This document shows, in pieces, positions 44,830 to 53,147 of a stretch of DNA of 64,000 bases. The stretch comes from Methylocella silvestris (GTDB lineage Bacteria; Pseudomonadota; Alphaproteobacteria; Rhizobiales; Beijerinckiaceae). The stretch lies in contig NZ_PDZR01000003.1 of assembly GCF_002891535.1 (NCBI RefSeq), positions 62,001 to 126,000 of the forward strand, given 5' to 3'. A model generated the notes under the pieces. It saw nothing but the letters and a program-made list of their open reading frames with translations. It was not told the DNA's origin and searched no databases. A program made the translations under genes and the position numbers. Position 1 is the stretch's first letter. Each line of letters begins with the position of its first letter.

Positions 44830-46185
44830 TCAGGCGGCTTCCTCGATCTCCGATTCCGCATCGTCGACTTCGATCTCTTCCGCCTTGCCGCGGCGCGGAC
44901 CTTTTTGCAGCTGCGCTTCAATCGCCTTCAGCGCTTCCGTCTCGGTCAATTTCTGCACGATGACAACTTCCCGCGCCATGCGGTCGAGCGCGGCCTCATA
45001 GAGCTGACGCTCGGAATAGGACTGCTCGGGCTGCGAATCCGAACGGTAAAGGTCGCGAACGACTTCCGCGATGGCGATCAAATCGCCTGAATTGATCTTC
45101 GCCTCATATTCCTGCGCCCGGCGCGACCACATGGTGCGCTTGATGCGCGCCCGGCCGGCCAAGGTGTCGAGGGAACGGCGGACGACGTCCGCCTCGGCGA
45201 GCTTGCGCATCCCGACGCTCGCCACCTTCGGCGTCGGCACCTTGAGAATCATTTTGTCCTTGACGAAGCTGATGACGAACAGTTCGAGCTTGAAGCCAGC
45301 CACTTCCTGTTCTTCGATCGCGACGATCTGACCGACCCCATGCGCCGGATAAACGATGAATTCATTCGGCTTGAATCCCCCCTGGCGCGCGCCGGCGGCC
45401 TTGGCCGGCTTCGCGAGCGCAGCCTTCGGGTCAATAGCCGCAACCGGGGCGACAACGGCTTCGGCCGCGCCGGCTTCGGCAGGAGCATCGACTTTGACCG
45501 CCACATCAAGGACGGCCGCTTTCTTTTCCACTTTCTTTGTCACTATATCTTGCTCGTCTGGGTCCGGGGGCGACAATGAAAACGCCGCGGCGCGAAGAGG
45601 CGCCGCTGCGTGGCTCGTAGTTTTTTGCTGCGCAGCCGCCGCAGCCGTCCTCACGGCTTGAAAGCGGGCGACCGAAACGGCCGAGACGCTCGGCGCAAAT
45701 TCTGATCTCTTCTCGGCGCCTTCAACCGCAAGGGCCGGGTTCGCCGAAGTTTTCTTGGCCGGAGTTTTCTTGGCCGAAGCGTATTTCGTCGACAAGCTCC
45801 TGTCCGCAGCAGACGCCTTTACCGGAACGGCGACTTTCGCCTCGGGCGCGGTTTTCTCGACCGTCCCACGTCCCGTTTCTCTTCGTTCTGCGTTTCTTTT
45901 TTCTTTGGCCGTAGCGCTATCCTTGGTTACCGCCGCGGCGTCCGCGATGTTCTTGGCGGCGCTCCTTGGCGCGCTTTTGGCGCCGCCCTTTTCACGCGGC
46001 GCATCCGCCGCAGCCGAATGCTGTGACGGCGTCGCGCCGGCCGGCGCGCTGATCCTGGGCTCCTCCGCATCCGGGCCCGTCTCGGCCATAATCGGGGAGG
46101 AAGACGTCATGAATTGTTTCGATGCATTGGCAGGCGCCGCTGATTTGATTTTTGACGGCTGTAGGGTCTTCTTGACGGACCTCAT
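44830..46185 (-). CDS. carD: CarD family transcriptional regulator with long Ala/Lys/Pro-rich N-terminal extension
   Basis: CarD-type proteins bind RNA polymerase beta and stabilise open promoter complexes. The C-terminal 181 residues are a complete CarD (FKPNEFIVYPAHGVGQIVAI, KLELFVISFVKDKMILKVP, then the helical DNA-binding part with TMWSRRAQEYEAKI). In front are about 270 residues of low-complexity sequence (AKKTPAKKTSANPA, Ser/Ala/Lys/Glu-rich), far longer than the usual short extension. ATG 46185 has AAGGGAG six bases upstream. An internal GTG near VTKKVEKKA, just before the usual family start, could yield a short form. Confidence 0.88.
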   Translation of the reverse strand: MRSVKKTLQPSKIKSAAPANASKQFMTSSSPIMAETGPDAEEPRISAPAGATPSQHSAAADAPREKGGAKSAPRSAAKNIADAAAVTKDSATAKEKRNAERRETGRGTVEKTAPEAKVAVPVKASAADRSLSTKYASAKKTPAKKTSANPALAVEGAEKRSEFAPSVSAVSVARFQAVRTAAAAAQQKTTSHAAAPLRAAAFSLSPPDPDEQDIVTKKVEKKAAVLDVAVKVDAPAEAGAAEAVVAPVAAIDPKAALAKPAKAAGARQGGFKPNEFIVYPAHGVGQIVAIEEQEVAGFKLELFVISFVKDKMILKVPTPKVASVGMRKLAEADVVRRSLDTLAGRARIKRTMWSRRAQEYEAKINSGDLIAIAEVVRDLYRSDSQPEQSYSERQLYEAALDRMAREVVIVQKLTETEALKAIEAQLQKGPRRGKAEEIEVDDAESEIEEAA

Positions 46186-46246
46186 CTGCGCTCCCTTATC
46201 TCGTTCCGCGTTGGAGACGGAACAAACCACAACGACGAACCGGGGA

Positions 46247-46263
46247 ATTCGTCATTGACGAAT
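46247..46263. repeat. Inverted repeat in the carD leader
   Basis: ATTCGTCA, one base, TGACGAAT: a 17-base dyad 62 bases before the carD start. It can form a 7-bp hairpin with an ATT loop in the mRNA or act as a protein site. Confidence 0.5.
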
Positions 46264-46459
46264 ATCGCGATGACCGGCGCAAGCCGCTCACGCAAAGCCC
46301 TTAGGGCGTTTCTGAACGAAGACCGTCCGTTATGCGCCGGAAAACCCCCGACCGAAGCGGGGGCGCAGCACCATAAACTATCGTCATTAGGTATTAGACG
46401 AACTAAGACGCGGACGATGGCGAATTGTTAAGATCCCGAAACTGCAACTGTCACATAAG

Positions 46460-46488
46460 TGTATAGCACAGAGGTTGAAAAGAATCAA
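46460..46488 (-). promoter_or_regulatory. Sigma-70 type promoter upstream of carD
   Basis: On the minus strand TTGATT (46483-46488) and TATACA (46460-46465) are exactly 17 bases apart. Transcription would start near 46453, giving a leader of about 268 bases to the carD ATG. Confidence 0.6.
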
Positions 46489-46671
46489 AGGATTCGAGTC
46501 CGCGCGCCGCTGTTATCCTCTTAATGCGCAAAGCTCCGGTCAGACGTCAAGCGCTCGGCCAAGCTCACCCGTCTGCGAAAAGGTCCGGATGCGTCCAAAA
46601 TGAACGCCCTTCAAACACATGGCGTCGATCGCTCATGACGCAAGGTTGATTGAAATCTAAATCATCACGAA

Positions 46672-47010
46672 CTAGTCGCCCTTGCCAGGCTCGAGCGAGA
46701 AAAACTCCTTGAATTTGCCGGGTCTGCCATCGAACTGCTTGGCGTCGGCCGCGGCTTCCCGCTTCATGGTCACATTGGGCCAGGACTGCGCCATGTCGGC
46801 GTTGAGCGTGATCCACTGCTCGATGCCCGGCTCGGTGTCCGGCTTGATCGCCTCCGCCGGACATTCAGGCTCGCAAACGCCGCAGTCGATGCATTCATCC
46901 GGATGAATGACGAGCATGTTCTCGCCCTCGTAGAAACAGTCGACCGGACAGACTTCGACGCAGTCCATATATTTGCACTTGATACAGTTTTCGAGGACGA
47001 CATAGGTCAT
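46672..47010 (-). CDS. fdxA: Ferredoxin, 7Fe type
   Basis: A 112-residue electron carrier of the Azotobacter FdI / FdxA type. The N-terminus has [20 protein letters not shown], giving the cysteines of a [3Fe-4S] cluster and the [4Fe-4S] cluster, followed by [14 protein letters not shown]. The rest is the extended C-terminal helix region ending [13 protein letters not shown] 47010 has AAGGGAG upstream; a GTG one codon earlier exists. The S4 gene upstream and carD downstream match the usual Rhizobiales order. Confidence 0.95.
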   Translation of the reverse strand: MTYVVLENCIKCKYMDCVEVCPVDCFYEGENMLVIHPDECIDCGVCEPECPAEAIKPDTEPGIEQWITLNADMAQSWPNVTMKREAAADAKQFDGRPGKFKEFFSLEPGKGD

Positions 47011-47208
47011 CACAAACGCTCCCTTGCGGACAGGGTCCGCCGCCCCGACGGACCCGGGGATTATGCGGCGCGCAGCCGCTCCAGTTTGCTGATCGGCCGC
47101 CGCGCATCAAAATTCCAATGCGCGCAACGTCGCGAAAACGCCGCGACGCCCGGCGGAACCACTTCCTCTCCGGCGGGAGCGCCCCACTAGCGCCTTTGCG
47201 GCCTATAA

Positions 47209-47523
47209 TCAAGGATTGGATTGCCGCCCGCCGTCGCGGTCTCTGTCTGGCGCAATCGCGTTTTCGCTCAATTCCTCAAACAGCAGCCGCGCTTCGCGAA
47301 AGGGGCCGCGGCGTGTTCCCGCTTGCAGCACCTTCAAGATTCGCACCTCACGCTCCAGCGCGACGGTCAGGACGTCGCCTTCTCCAACCTGCTTGGCCGG
47401 CGCGTCGATACGGCGCGCATTCAGTCGCACATGGCCGTCAAGGACCAGCCGCGTAGCCAGCGTCCGCGTCTTAGTGACGCGGGTGAACCAGAGCCATTTG
47501 TCGAGACGCTGCGTCGCCGCCAT
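47209..47523 (-). CDS. S4-domain RNA-binding protein (HslR-like)
   Basis: A 104-residue protein with an N-terminal S4 domain: QRLDKWLWFTRVTKTRTLATRLVLDGHVRLNARRID in parts, then VGEGDVLTVALEREVRILKV. HslR-type proteins bind the 50S-nascent chain-tRNA complex after heat-induced stalling. A Pro/Arg/Asp-rich tail ends the protein. In many Rhizobiales this gene follows a helicase gene and precedes fdxA; here a CobW gene lies upstream instead. Confidence 0.9.
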   Translation of the reverse strand: MAATQRLDKWLWFTRVTKTRTLATRLVLDGHVRLNARRIDAPAKQVGEGDVLTVALEREVRILKVLQAGTRRGPFREARLLFEELSENAIAPDRDRDGGRQSNP

Positions 47524-47605
47524 ACCTTTCCCGATCTGCGGGTAAGTCGGTCAATTGATCATTGCGGGCCTGAATTCAAGGGAATGCGCCGGGATTGAGC
47601 AAAAT

Positions 47606-48832
47606 TCAGCCGAGCAGGCCAGATCTGGCCGGCGCCAGCGGATTGTCCTGCAACGCGGCGGCGTCGGGACGGTCAAGCCCGGGAACATTGGCGAAAGCCT
47701 GCCACAGGCCCTCCACGAAAGCGGGCTCCATGTCGCGCAGGATGAACACGATCCGGGTCGCATGATCGGCGTCGGGCCAGGCCGCGAGCCGGACCGGCGG
47801 ATGGAACACATGCTGGACGCCATGAATCACCACGGGCCGCAAAGGATCGTCGCCGAGCGCGACGATTCCCTTGACCCTGAGCAGGCTGGGACCATGGGCG
47901 TTGCGCAGCAATTCGAGAAAGAGATCGAACGCGGCCGGCGCGATCGGCCCTTCGAACCGCATGCAAAAGGCGCGGATGCGCGCATCATGGCGGTTTACGT
48001 CGGGCCTGGCGTGCTCATGGGGGCCGCCATCATGATGACCATGATCGTGGTCATGATCGTGATCGGCCGCGAAAGCCTCCGCATTGAGCCAGCGACGCAC
48101 GTCGAGCGTCTTGCGTTCGGGATCGTAGAGCCCGGCGTCGAGCAGCGCGCCGGCTTTGGCCTCGCCCTTGGCGGCGTCGAGGAGGCGGGCGCCGGGGTTT
48201 AGGCGGACGAGGCGCCGTCGCAAGTCCAAGAGCGCCTCCTTTCCGGCGTCGCCCTCCAGAAGGTCGGTTTTGGAGAGGATGATGCGGTCGGCCATCGCGG
48301 CCTGCTTGACCGCTTCCGCATGGGCGTCGAGCGTCAAAGCGCCATTGACGGCGTCGACCAGCGTCAGCACGCCGTCGAGGCGAAAGCGCAGCATCAGATA
48401 GGGATGATACATGATGGTGTGCAGCACCGGCGCCGGATCGGCGAGGCCGGTCGTCTCGATCACGACACGGTTGAAGGGCGCGATGCGGTCATTGTCGCGA
48501 CGCCGCAAAACATCCTCGAGAGTCGTCACGAGATCGCCGCGGATCGAGCAGCACAGGCAGCCCGAGGTCATGACCAGGAGATCATCGCCCGCCGTTTCGA
48601 CAAGCAGATGATCGAGGCCGATCTCGCCGAATTCATTGATGATGACCAGCGCGTCGGACAGCGCTTCGTCGCGCAGGAGACGATTGAGCAGCGTCGTCTT
48701 GCCGGCCCCGAGAAAGCCGGTGATGACGGTCAGCGGGATAGGCGGCGGCGGCCGGCGCCTCGCGGGATCGGCGTCGCGAGCCGTCCCGGCGTCCGCGTCT
48801 CTCTCTTGATGGGACGTACCCTTGTCGCTCAT
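47606..48832 (-). CDS. CobW/COG0523 family GTPase (metallochaperone) with His-rich linker
   Basis: A 408-residue G3E GTPase. The P-loop GFLGAGKT is at residues 39-46, the metal motif GCLCC at 91-95, and the guanine site SKTD near 190. Between the GTPase and the C-terminal CobW domain is a His/Asp-rich linker (DHDHDHDHGHHDGGPHEHA), typical of zinc-related members. The C-terminal domain carries LLRVKGIVAL and HGVQHVFHPP. It overlaps the upstream D,D-carboxypeptidase gene by four bases (ATGA), so it is coupled to it. Cobalamin synthesis is unlikely; zinc delivery is the likelier role. Confidence 0.88.
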   Translation of the reverse strand: MSDKGTSHQERDADAGTARDADPARRRPPPPIPLTVITGFLGAGKTTLLNRLLRDEALSDALVIINEFGEIGLDHLLVETAGDDLLVMTSGCLCCSIRGDLVTTLEDVLRRRDNDRIAPFNRVVIETTGLADPAPVLHTIMYHPYLMLRFRLDGVLTLVDAVNGALTLDAHAEAVKQAAMADRIILSKTDLLEGDAGKEALLDLRRRLVRLNPGARLLDAAKGEAKAGALLDAGLYDPERKTLDVRRWLNAEAFAADHDHDHDHGHHDGGPHEHARPDVNRHDARIRAFCMRFEGPIAPAAFDLFLELLRNAHGPSLLRVKGIVALGDDPLRPVVIHGVQHVFHPPVRLAAWPDADHATRIVFILRDMEPAFVEGLWQAFANVPGLDRPDAAALQDNPLAPARSGLLG

Positions 48833-50436
48833 TCCGTGGCGGCGGCTTGCGCTTTCTTGCCGGCGGGGGCTTGCGCTCCCTTCCCGGCGGGAGTCGGCGT
48901 GGCCTTTGCGGCGGCGGCTTTGGGCGGCGTGGCTTTCGCCTCGGCGCCGCGCTTTCCCTTGTGCGGCGGAATGGGCTTTGCCTCTGGCGCCTCGACGGAC
49001 GCTTGCTCTTTGGCCGCGCCATGGCGTCGGCCCTTCGCCTCTTTCACCGCCACGGCCTTGCCACGCGCCTTTGCGCTGGCGGTCGCCGCCGCGCCATGAT
49101 GGCGATGACGGGTCGCGGCGCGCTCGGCCGCTTTCTCGCGGGCGGCGGCTTTCGCGCCCTTCATCGGCAGCGCCTTGGCGTCAGGGGCGAGTTTCGCTGC
49201 GCCGGCAATTGCGCCGCTTTTTGGCGCGAAGGCGCTGACCGAGGCCGGTTCTTCGTCGGCGTCGCCGCCGCGGCTTTCCGCCGCCCCGTTTGCGCCGGCA
49301 TAGCCGGCGATCCGGATCGGCACCGGATCGAAATTCGGCGGCGGAACCAAAGCGATCCGGGTCGCCATGGGCGAAATGCGCGACAGCGCGCTGGAATCAT
49401 AGAAGGAGGCCCCCTGCGACGAGGCGAAGGCCTGATTGGTCGACGCCTCCAGCGGGGCCAGCAGGCGCTCGTTCTCGGCATTGAAGGCGACGATCGCCGC
49501 GCCGCGGCTGCGGCAGATGGAGGCGCCATTGTCGGGCGGAGCGCCGCCTTGCAGCGGCAGGGCCGCCACCTGCAGCGAGGGCCGGTCGATCCCGGCAAAG
49601 CCGCGGTCGAAAAGAGCGGCGGCCTTGACCGTCCGCAGCGCGACATTCGGCGCGCCGAGAATGACGGCGACGAGCTTGCGCCCGCCCTGCGTCGCGCTGG
49701 CGACGACATTGAAGCCGGCGGCGCAGGTGAAGCCGGTCTTCATGCCGTCGACGCCGGGATAGCGCCCGAGCAGATTATTGTGATTGGCCATGACCTTGCC
49801 GCCGATTTCCAGCGCTCCGATGCTGAACAGATCGGCATGTTCAGGGAAGGTCAGATAGAGCGCCCGCGCCAGCAGCGCGAGATCGCGCGCCGAGGAATAA
49901 TGCTGCGGATCGGGCAAGCCGTTCGGATTGACGAAATGCGATTGCTGCATGCCGAGCGCGGCCGCCGTCGCGTTCATTTCGGCGGCGAAAGCTGCGACAG
50001 ACCCCGATACGCCCTCCGCCACGGTGACGGACACGTCATTGGCCGATTTCACCATGAGAATTTTCAGCGCGGTGTCGAGCGTCACCATCGTGCCGGGACG
50101 AAAGCCCATTTTGGACGGCGGCATCGCCGCGGCGCGGGGCGAGACGATAAGCGCCGTATCGAAAGCGATGCGGTGATCGCGCACGGCCTGGAGCGCCACA
50201 TAGACGGTCATGAGCTTGGTCAGGGAGGCGGGAAACCACGGCTGCGTCGCATGGTCTTCATAAAGCACCGCCCCGCTGCCGAGATCCATGAGCAGGGAGG
50301 GCGCGGCTTCGGCGCGCAGCGGGACGCCGAGGCAGGCAAGAGCGGCAAGGAGCAGCGCGCCCGCCCGGCCAAACAGACCGCCGCGGCTGCGCCGATGCGC
50401 CGAAAATAGCGAACAATCCCGCGATGAGAAGTCCAT
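48829..50436 (-). CDS. D-alanyl-D-alanine carboxypeptidase (PBP5/6-like) with basic Ala/Lys tail
   Basis: A 535-residue exported peptidase trimming pentapeptide side chains of peptidoglycan. The signal segment (LLLAALACLGVPLRAEA) is followed by the penicillin-binding triad: Ser71-Leu-Thr-Lys, Ser131-Ala-Asn, and Lys233-Thr-Gly. The C-terminal half (from about residue 300) is not the usual PBP5 domain but becomes Ala/Lys/Pro-rich low complexity after residue 400 (AKAAAREKAAERAATRHRHH). ATG 50436 is the family-like start. The CobW gene overlaps its stop. Confidence 0.9.
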   Translation of the reverse strand: MDFSSRDCSLFSAHRRSRGGLFGRAGALLLAALACLGVPLRAEAAPSLLMDLGSGAVLYEDHATQPWFPASLTKLMTVYVALQAVRDHRIAFDTALIVSPRAAAMPPSKMGFRPGTMVTLDTALKILMVKSANDVSVTVAEGVSGSVAAFAAEMNATAAALGMQQSHFVNPNGLPDPQHYSSARDLALLARALYLTFPEHADLFSIGALEIGGKVMANHNNLLGRYPGVDGMKTGFTCAAGFNVVASATQGGRKLVAVILGAPNVALRTVKAAALFDRGFAGIDRPSLQVAALPLQGGAPPDNGASICRSRGAAIVAFNAENERLLAPLEASTNQAFASSQGASFYDSSALSRISPMATRIALVPPPNFDPVPIRIAGYAGANGAAESRGGDADEEPASVSAFAPKSGAIAGAAKLAPDAKALPMKGAKAAAREKAAERAATRHRHHGAAATASAKARGKAVAVKEAKGRRHGAAKEQASVEAPEAKPIPPHKGKRGAEAKATPPKAAAAKATPTPAGKGAQAPAGKKAQAAATE

Positions 50437-50908
50437 GATCCTTGACGCTTCTTCAGGCCACGCGCGAATCAACCGAAATCCGGCGCGATCGATTTCCAAG
50501 TTTAGAGCGGAACGCGGGCGAAAAACCAGTTTCACGCCTTCGCGCCGGAATTATTGATGAGAGACGGCGCCAAGTTGCAAAATGCCGTCTTAAATGAACC
50601 GCCTCCACAAGCTTTGTGGAGCAGCCGCCGCTTCGCCCCCAAGCGCCTCGCTAGATTATTTGCCCGCCGCCACTTGACGATCGAGACGCCAGCGAAGGGG
50701 CTCGCCGAAATCCCGCTGAAGCAAGGACTTTGCGGTTACGATGCAGCGATATTATGGCGTTCACCTGAACTTTATGAACGATATAGGAGCGCTCACGCCC
50801 TGGATCACGAAGGTTTTTTTGAATCGAATCCGGTGCAAATTTCATTAACGCGGTCAATTTTAAAAAATCAGAGCCTGATGGCGGCCCGGAGTTTTCTCCG
50901 CCTCAGCG
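50437..50908. other. Intergenic region between the carboxypeptidase and monooxygenase genes
   Basis: About 470 bases, AT-rich around 50740-50880. A 129-codon frame on the plus strand and a 68-codon frame on the minus strand have no family features or good ribosome sites. It probably holds the minus-strand carboxypeptidase promoter, which I cannot pin down. Confidence 0.5.
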
Positions 50909-52198
50909 TCACGCTTGCGGCGATCGAACCCTTTCCGGCCTGACGCCAAGGCCAATCAGGCGCGCCGGCAGCCGCCGCAGCAGCGGCCAGATGATAAACA
51001 GACGCAAAAACAGCGGCGGCGTCAGTTTTTTGCCCGACAGCACCTGCGAGATGACCCGGCTTTGAATAAAGGCCTGCATCTTTTGTGTCGCCTTGGCCGG
51101 AAATTCGCGCCGCGCCTGCACGCGGGCGAGGCAGTCGTCCGGCGGCCGCGGCTGGCTCAGGAGCGGAACCGACAGCAGATTGGCCGCGGCGATGGCGTCC
51201 TGGATCGCGAGATTGATGCCGACGCCGCCGACCGGCGACATCGCGTGAGCGCAATCGCCGATGCAAAGCAGCCCCGGCCGGTGCCAAAGCGGCAGCCGGT
51301 CGATCGCGACGCTGAGGAGCCTTGCGTCGTCAACGCTTGCAAGCTCTGCGAGGCGGTCGCTCATGAAGGGCGCCAGCGCCTTGATTCGCGCCCGCAATGC
51401 TTCGATTCCTTCGGCTTTTAACGCGTCGGCCGAGCCCTTGGCGATCACATAGCCGCATTGCCAATGCTCGCCGCGGTTAATCAGAACGAGCATCTGGCCG
51501 CTTTCGAGCCGGCCGAAGGTCTCATTCGGATCATCGGCGCGGCGGGACAATTTGAACCAGAGCACGTCCATCGGAGCGCCGATTTCGATTGGCGCAAAAC
51601 CCGCCTCCGCGCGCACCAGCGAATGGCGCCCGTCTGCGCCGAAGGTGAGATCGGCGCGGATCATCAAGCCGCCGTCCTTGGTCTTGGCCCGGACGCCGGC
51701 GATCCGGCCGCCTTCCGTGATGAGGCCGTCAGCCTCCGTCGACATAAGCAGGCGGAAGGTCGGATAGGCTGCCGCCTTGCGCGCCAGAAAATTGAGAAAA
51801 TCCCACTGTGGCATGAAGGCAATGAACTTGGCATGCGTCGGCAAATGCGAAAAATCCGCAATCGGAACGCGTGTGTCGCCGATGACGGCGGCGAGTTCTT
51901 GCGCCTCCTGATGCGGCAGGCGCAAGAACTCGTCGAGGAACCCGAGATCATGCAGCGCCTCGAGCGTCGAGGGATGGATCGTGTCGCCGCGGAAATCCCG
52001 CAGGAAATCGGCGTGCTTCTCGAGGACGATCACGTCGATTCCGGCGCGGGCGAGAAGGAGCCCGAGCATCATTCCAGCGGGGCCGCCGCCGACGACGCAA
52101 GCGCGGCACGACAGATCATGCGCGCCGCCCTGCGGCTGTGAGGCGGTGTCTCCAGGTTCCAAGCGGCGCTCCTCCTTTGCTGGCGGCGCTCTGGTCAT
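50909..52198 (-). CDS. FAD-dependent monooxygenase (UbiH/PHBH-like)
   Basis: A 429-residue flavoprotein of the aromatic-ring hydroxylase family. The ADP-binding fold CVVGGGPAGMMLGLLLARAG is at about residues 34-53, the DG motif LTFGADGRHSLVRAEAG follows mid-protein, and the GD motif LLCIGDCAHAMSPVGGVGINLAIQDA is near residue 310. The C-terminus has a basic, hydrophobic tail (LFLRLFIIWPLLRRLPARL) that could associate with the membrane. Such enzymes hydroxylate aromatic or quinone precursors; the substrate is unknown. Confidence 0.87.
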   Translation of the reverse strand: MTRAPPAKEERRLEPGDTASQPQGGAHDLSCRACVVGGGPAGMMLGLLLARAGIDVIVLEKHADFLRDFRGDTIHPSTLEALHDLGFLDEFLRLPHQEAQELAAVIGDTRVPIADFSHLPTHAKFIAFMPQWDFLNFLARKAAAYPTFRLLMSTEADGLITEGGRIAGVRAKTKDGGLMIRADLTFGADGRHSLVRAEAGFAPIEIGAPMDVLWFKLSRRADDPNETFGRLESGQMLVLINRGEHWQCGYVIAKGSADALKAEGIEALRARIKALAPFMSDRLAELASVDDARLLSVAIDRLPLWHRPGLLCIGDCAHAMSPVGGVGINLAIQDAIAAANLLSVPLLSQPRPPDDCLARVQARREFPAKATQKMQAFIQSRVISQVLSGKKLTPPLFLRLFIIWPLLRRLPARLIGLGVRPERVRSPQA

Positions 52199-52363
52199 GC
52201 GCCGCGCACGACCGGTTCACCCGCACGCGCATGGCCGGCGGTCTCGATGCGCAGCGAAATCCTAAACAAAAATGGTTAACGCGGCGGGCGAGAAACGGCG
52301 CCTATTTTAGGCAAGGGTAAAACGGAGAAGAGGGCAGGTGGCCATCGGTTCGGGGACGAACAA

Positions 52364-52396
52364 CGAAAAAGGCCGGCGTCGCGCCAGCCTTTGTCA
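52364..52396 (-). terminator. Terminator of the 72-residue protein gene
   Basis: On the minus strand AAAGGCTGGCG pairs with CGCCGGCCTTT around loop CGA, one U-G wobble, running into TTTTTCG. The stem spans 52368-52392, 76 bases downstream of the gene's stop. Confidence 0.75.
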
Positions 52397-52467
52397 ATCG
52401 TACCATACATCGAGCGGCTGCGCTGCGACGGCGCCCGCAAGCGCCCCCTTGAAAGCAGCGACAAAGC

Positions 52468-52686
52468 TCAGTCGTCGCCATGCGCCGATTCGTTGATGGT
52501 GATCGTCTTCATCTTCGAGAAATCGACCGCGACCGGCATCTTCTCTTTGATGATCATGAGCTGATACGTCTTGATGACATGCTCGAGCCGGCGATAGGCG
52601 TCTTTATATTCGATGGTTGATGCGTCGAGGTTCAAAGGCTTCAGGCAGAATTCAATGATTTCGCGCGGGCGATCGAACTTGTCCAT
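52468..52686 (-). CDS. Small hypothetical protein, 72 residues
   Basis: An unrecognised but well-supported small gene: ATG 52686 has AGGAG eight bases upstream, and a terminator follows. The protein (MDKFDRPREIIEFCLKPLNL, YKDAYRRLEHVIKTYQLMII, VAVDFSKMKTITINESAHGD) appears helical, with one Cys. Function unknown. Confidence 0.7.
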   Translation of the reverse strand: MDKFDRPREIIEFCLKPLNLDASTIEYKDAYRRLEHVIKTYQLMIIKEKMPVAVDFSKMKTITINESAHGDD

Positions 52687-52937
52687 TTAGGGCGCTCCTT
52701 TTGACCGGACAAATATACAAAAAACCGGGAGCAAGGCGAATGCCAATCGCATTTTACGACAAATTCTTGTTCCGGCGCCTTCTCACGCGGTCAGAAGGGA
52801 CGCCCTCGTCGCAGCTCCGTCAACGGCGTTGACGATGACGGAGACAAGCAGGATTGACCGCGAGCGGGAGAAGTCCGGAGCAGATCGCCAATTTCGATCC
52901 GTCGAACGCGGGCGGAAAGTCCCGCGTGCGGGCGCGT

Positions 52938-53147
52938 TCAGCAGCAGCCGCGGAACCGTCCCTTGCCCACGGCGTAGCGCGCCTCCTGACGCTCGCGGAA
53001 AAATTCCGTGTAGTTCATGATCGGCTGGTCGGGATGATTGAGCTGACGATGCGCGACATAGGTGTCGTAGTCCGGGACGCCGACCATCAGGCGGGCGGTC
53101 TTGGTCACCATCTCGCACACGAATCTGATCCCCGTCGTCTCAGTCAA
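52938..53147 (-). CDS. YbdD/YjiX family protein (CstA partner)
   Basis: A 69-residue protein with the family block [20 protein letters not shown], then [15 protein letters not shown] and the C-terminal Cys-Cys. YbdD/YjiX proteins are encoded with CstA/BtsT transporters and are needed for their pyruvate transport. The likely start is TTG 53147, overlapping the cstA stop by eight bases, with AGG upstream; an ATG at 53111 gives a shorter form beginning MVTKTARL. Confidence 0.85.
   Translation of the reverse strand: MTETTGIRFVCEMVTKTARLMVGVPDYDTYVAHRQLNHPDQPIMNYTEFFRERQEARYAVGKGRFRGCC

Larger units (their letters stand above)
46186..46671. other. Long intergenic region between fdxA and carD
   Basis: About 490 bases without a convincing gene. 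It holds the carD promoter (46460-46488), a long leader with a 17-base inverted repeat (46247-46263), and a GC-rich hairpin, CCCCCG (46345-46350) with CGGGGG (46358-46363), lacking a T tract. Confidence 0.6.

Noticed and set aside
46640-46665. FNR-like half site TTGATTGAAATCTA downstream of fdxA
   Set aside because: One arm is degenerate and it lies within 30 bases after the fdxA stop, with no start codon placed to use it.
50554-50943. 129-codon plus-strand frame
   Set aside because: Irregular composition, no recognised motif, and it runs into the 3' end of the monooxygenase gene.
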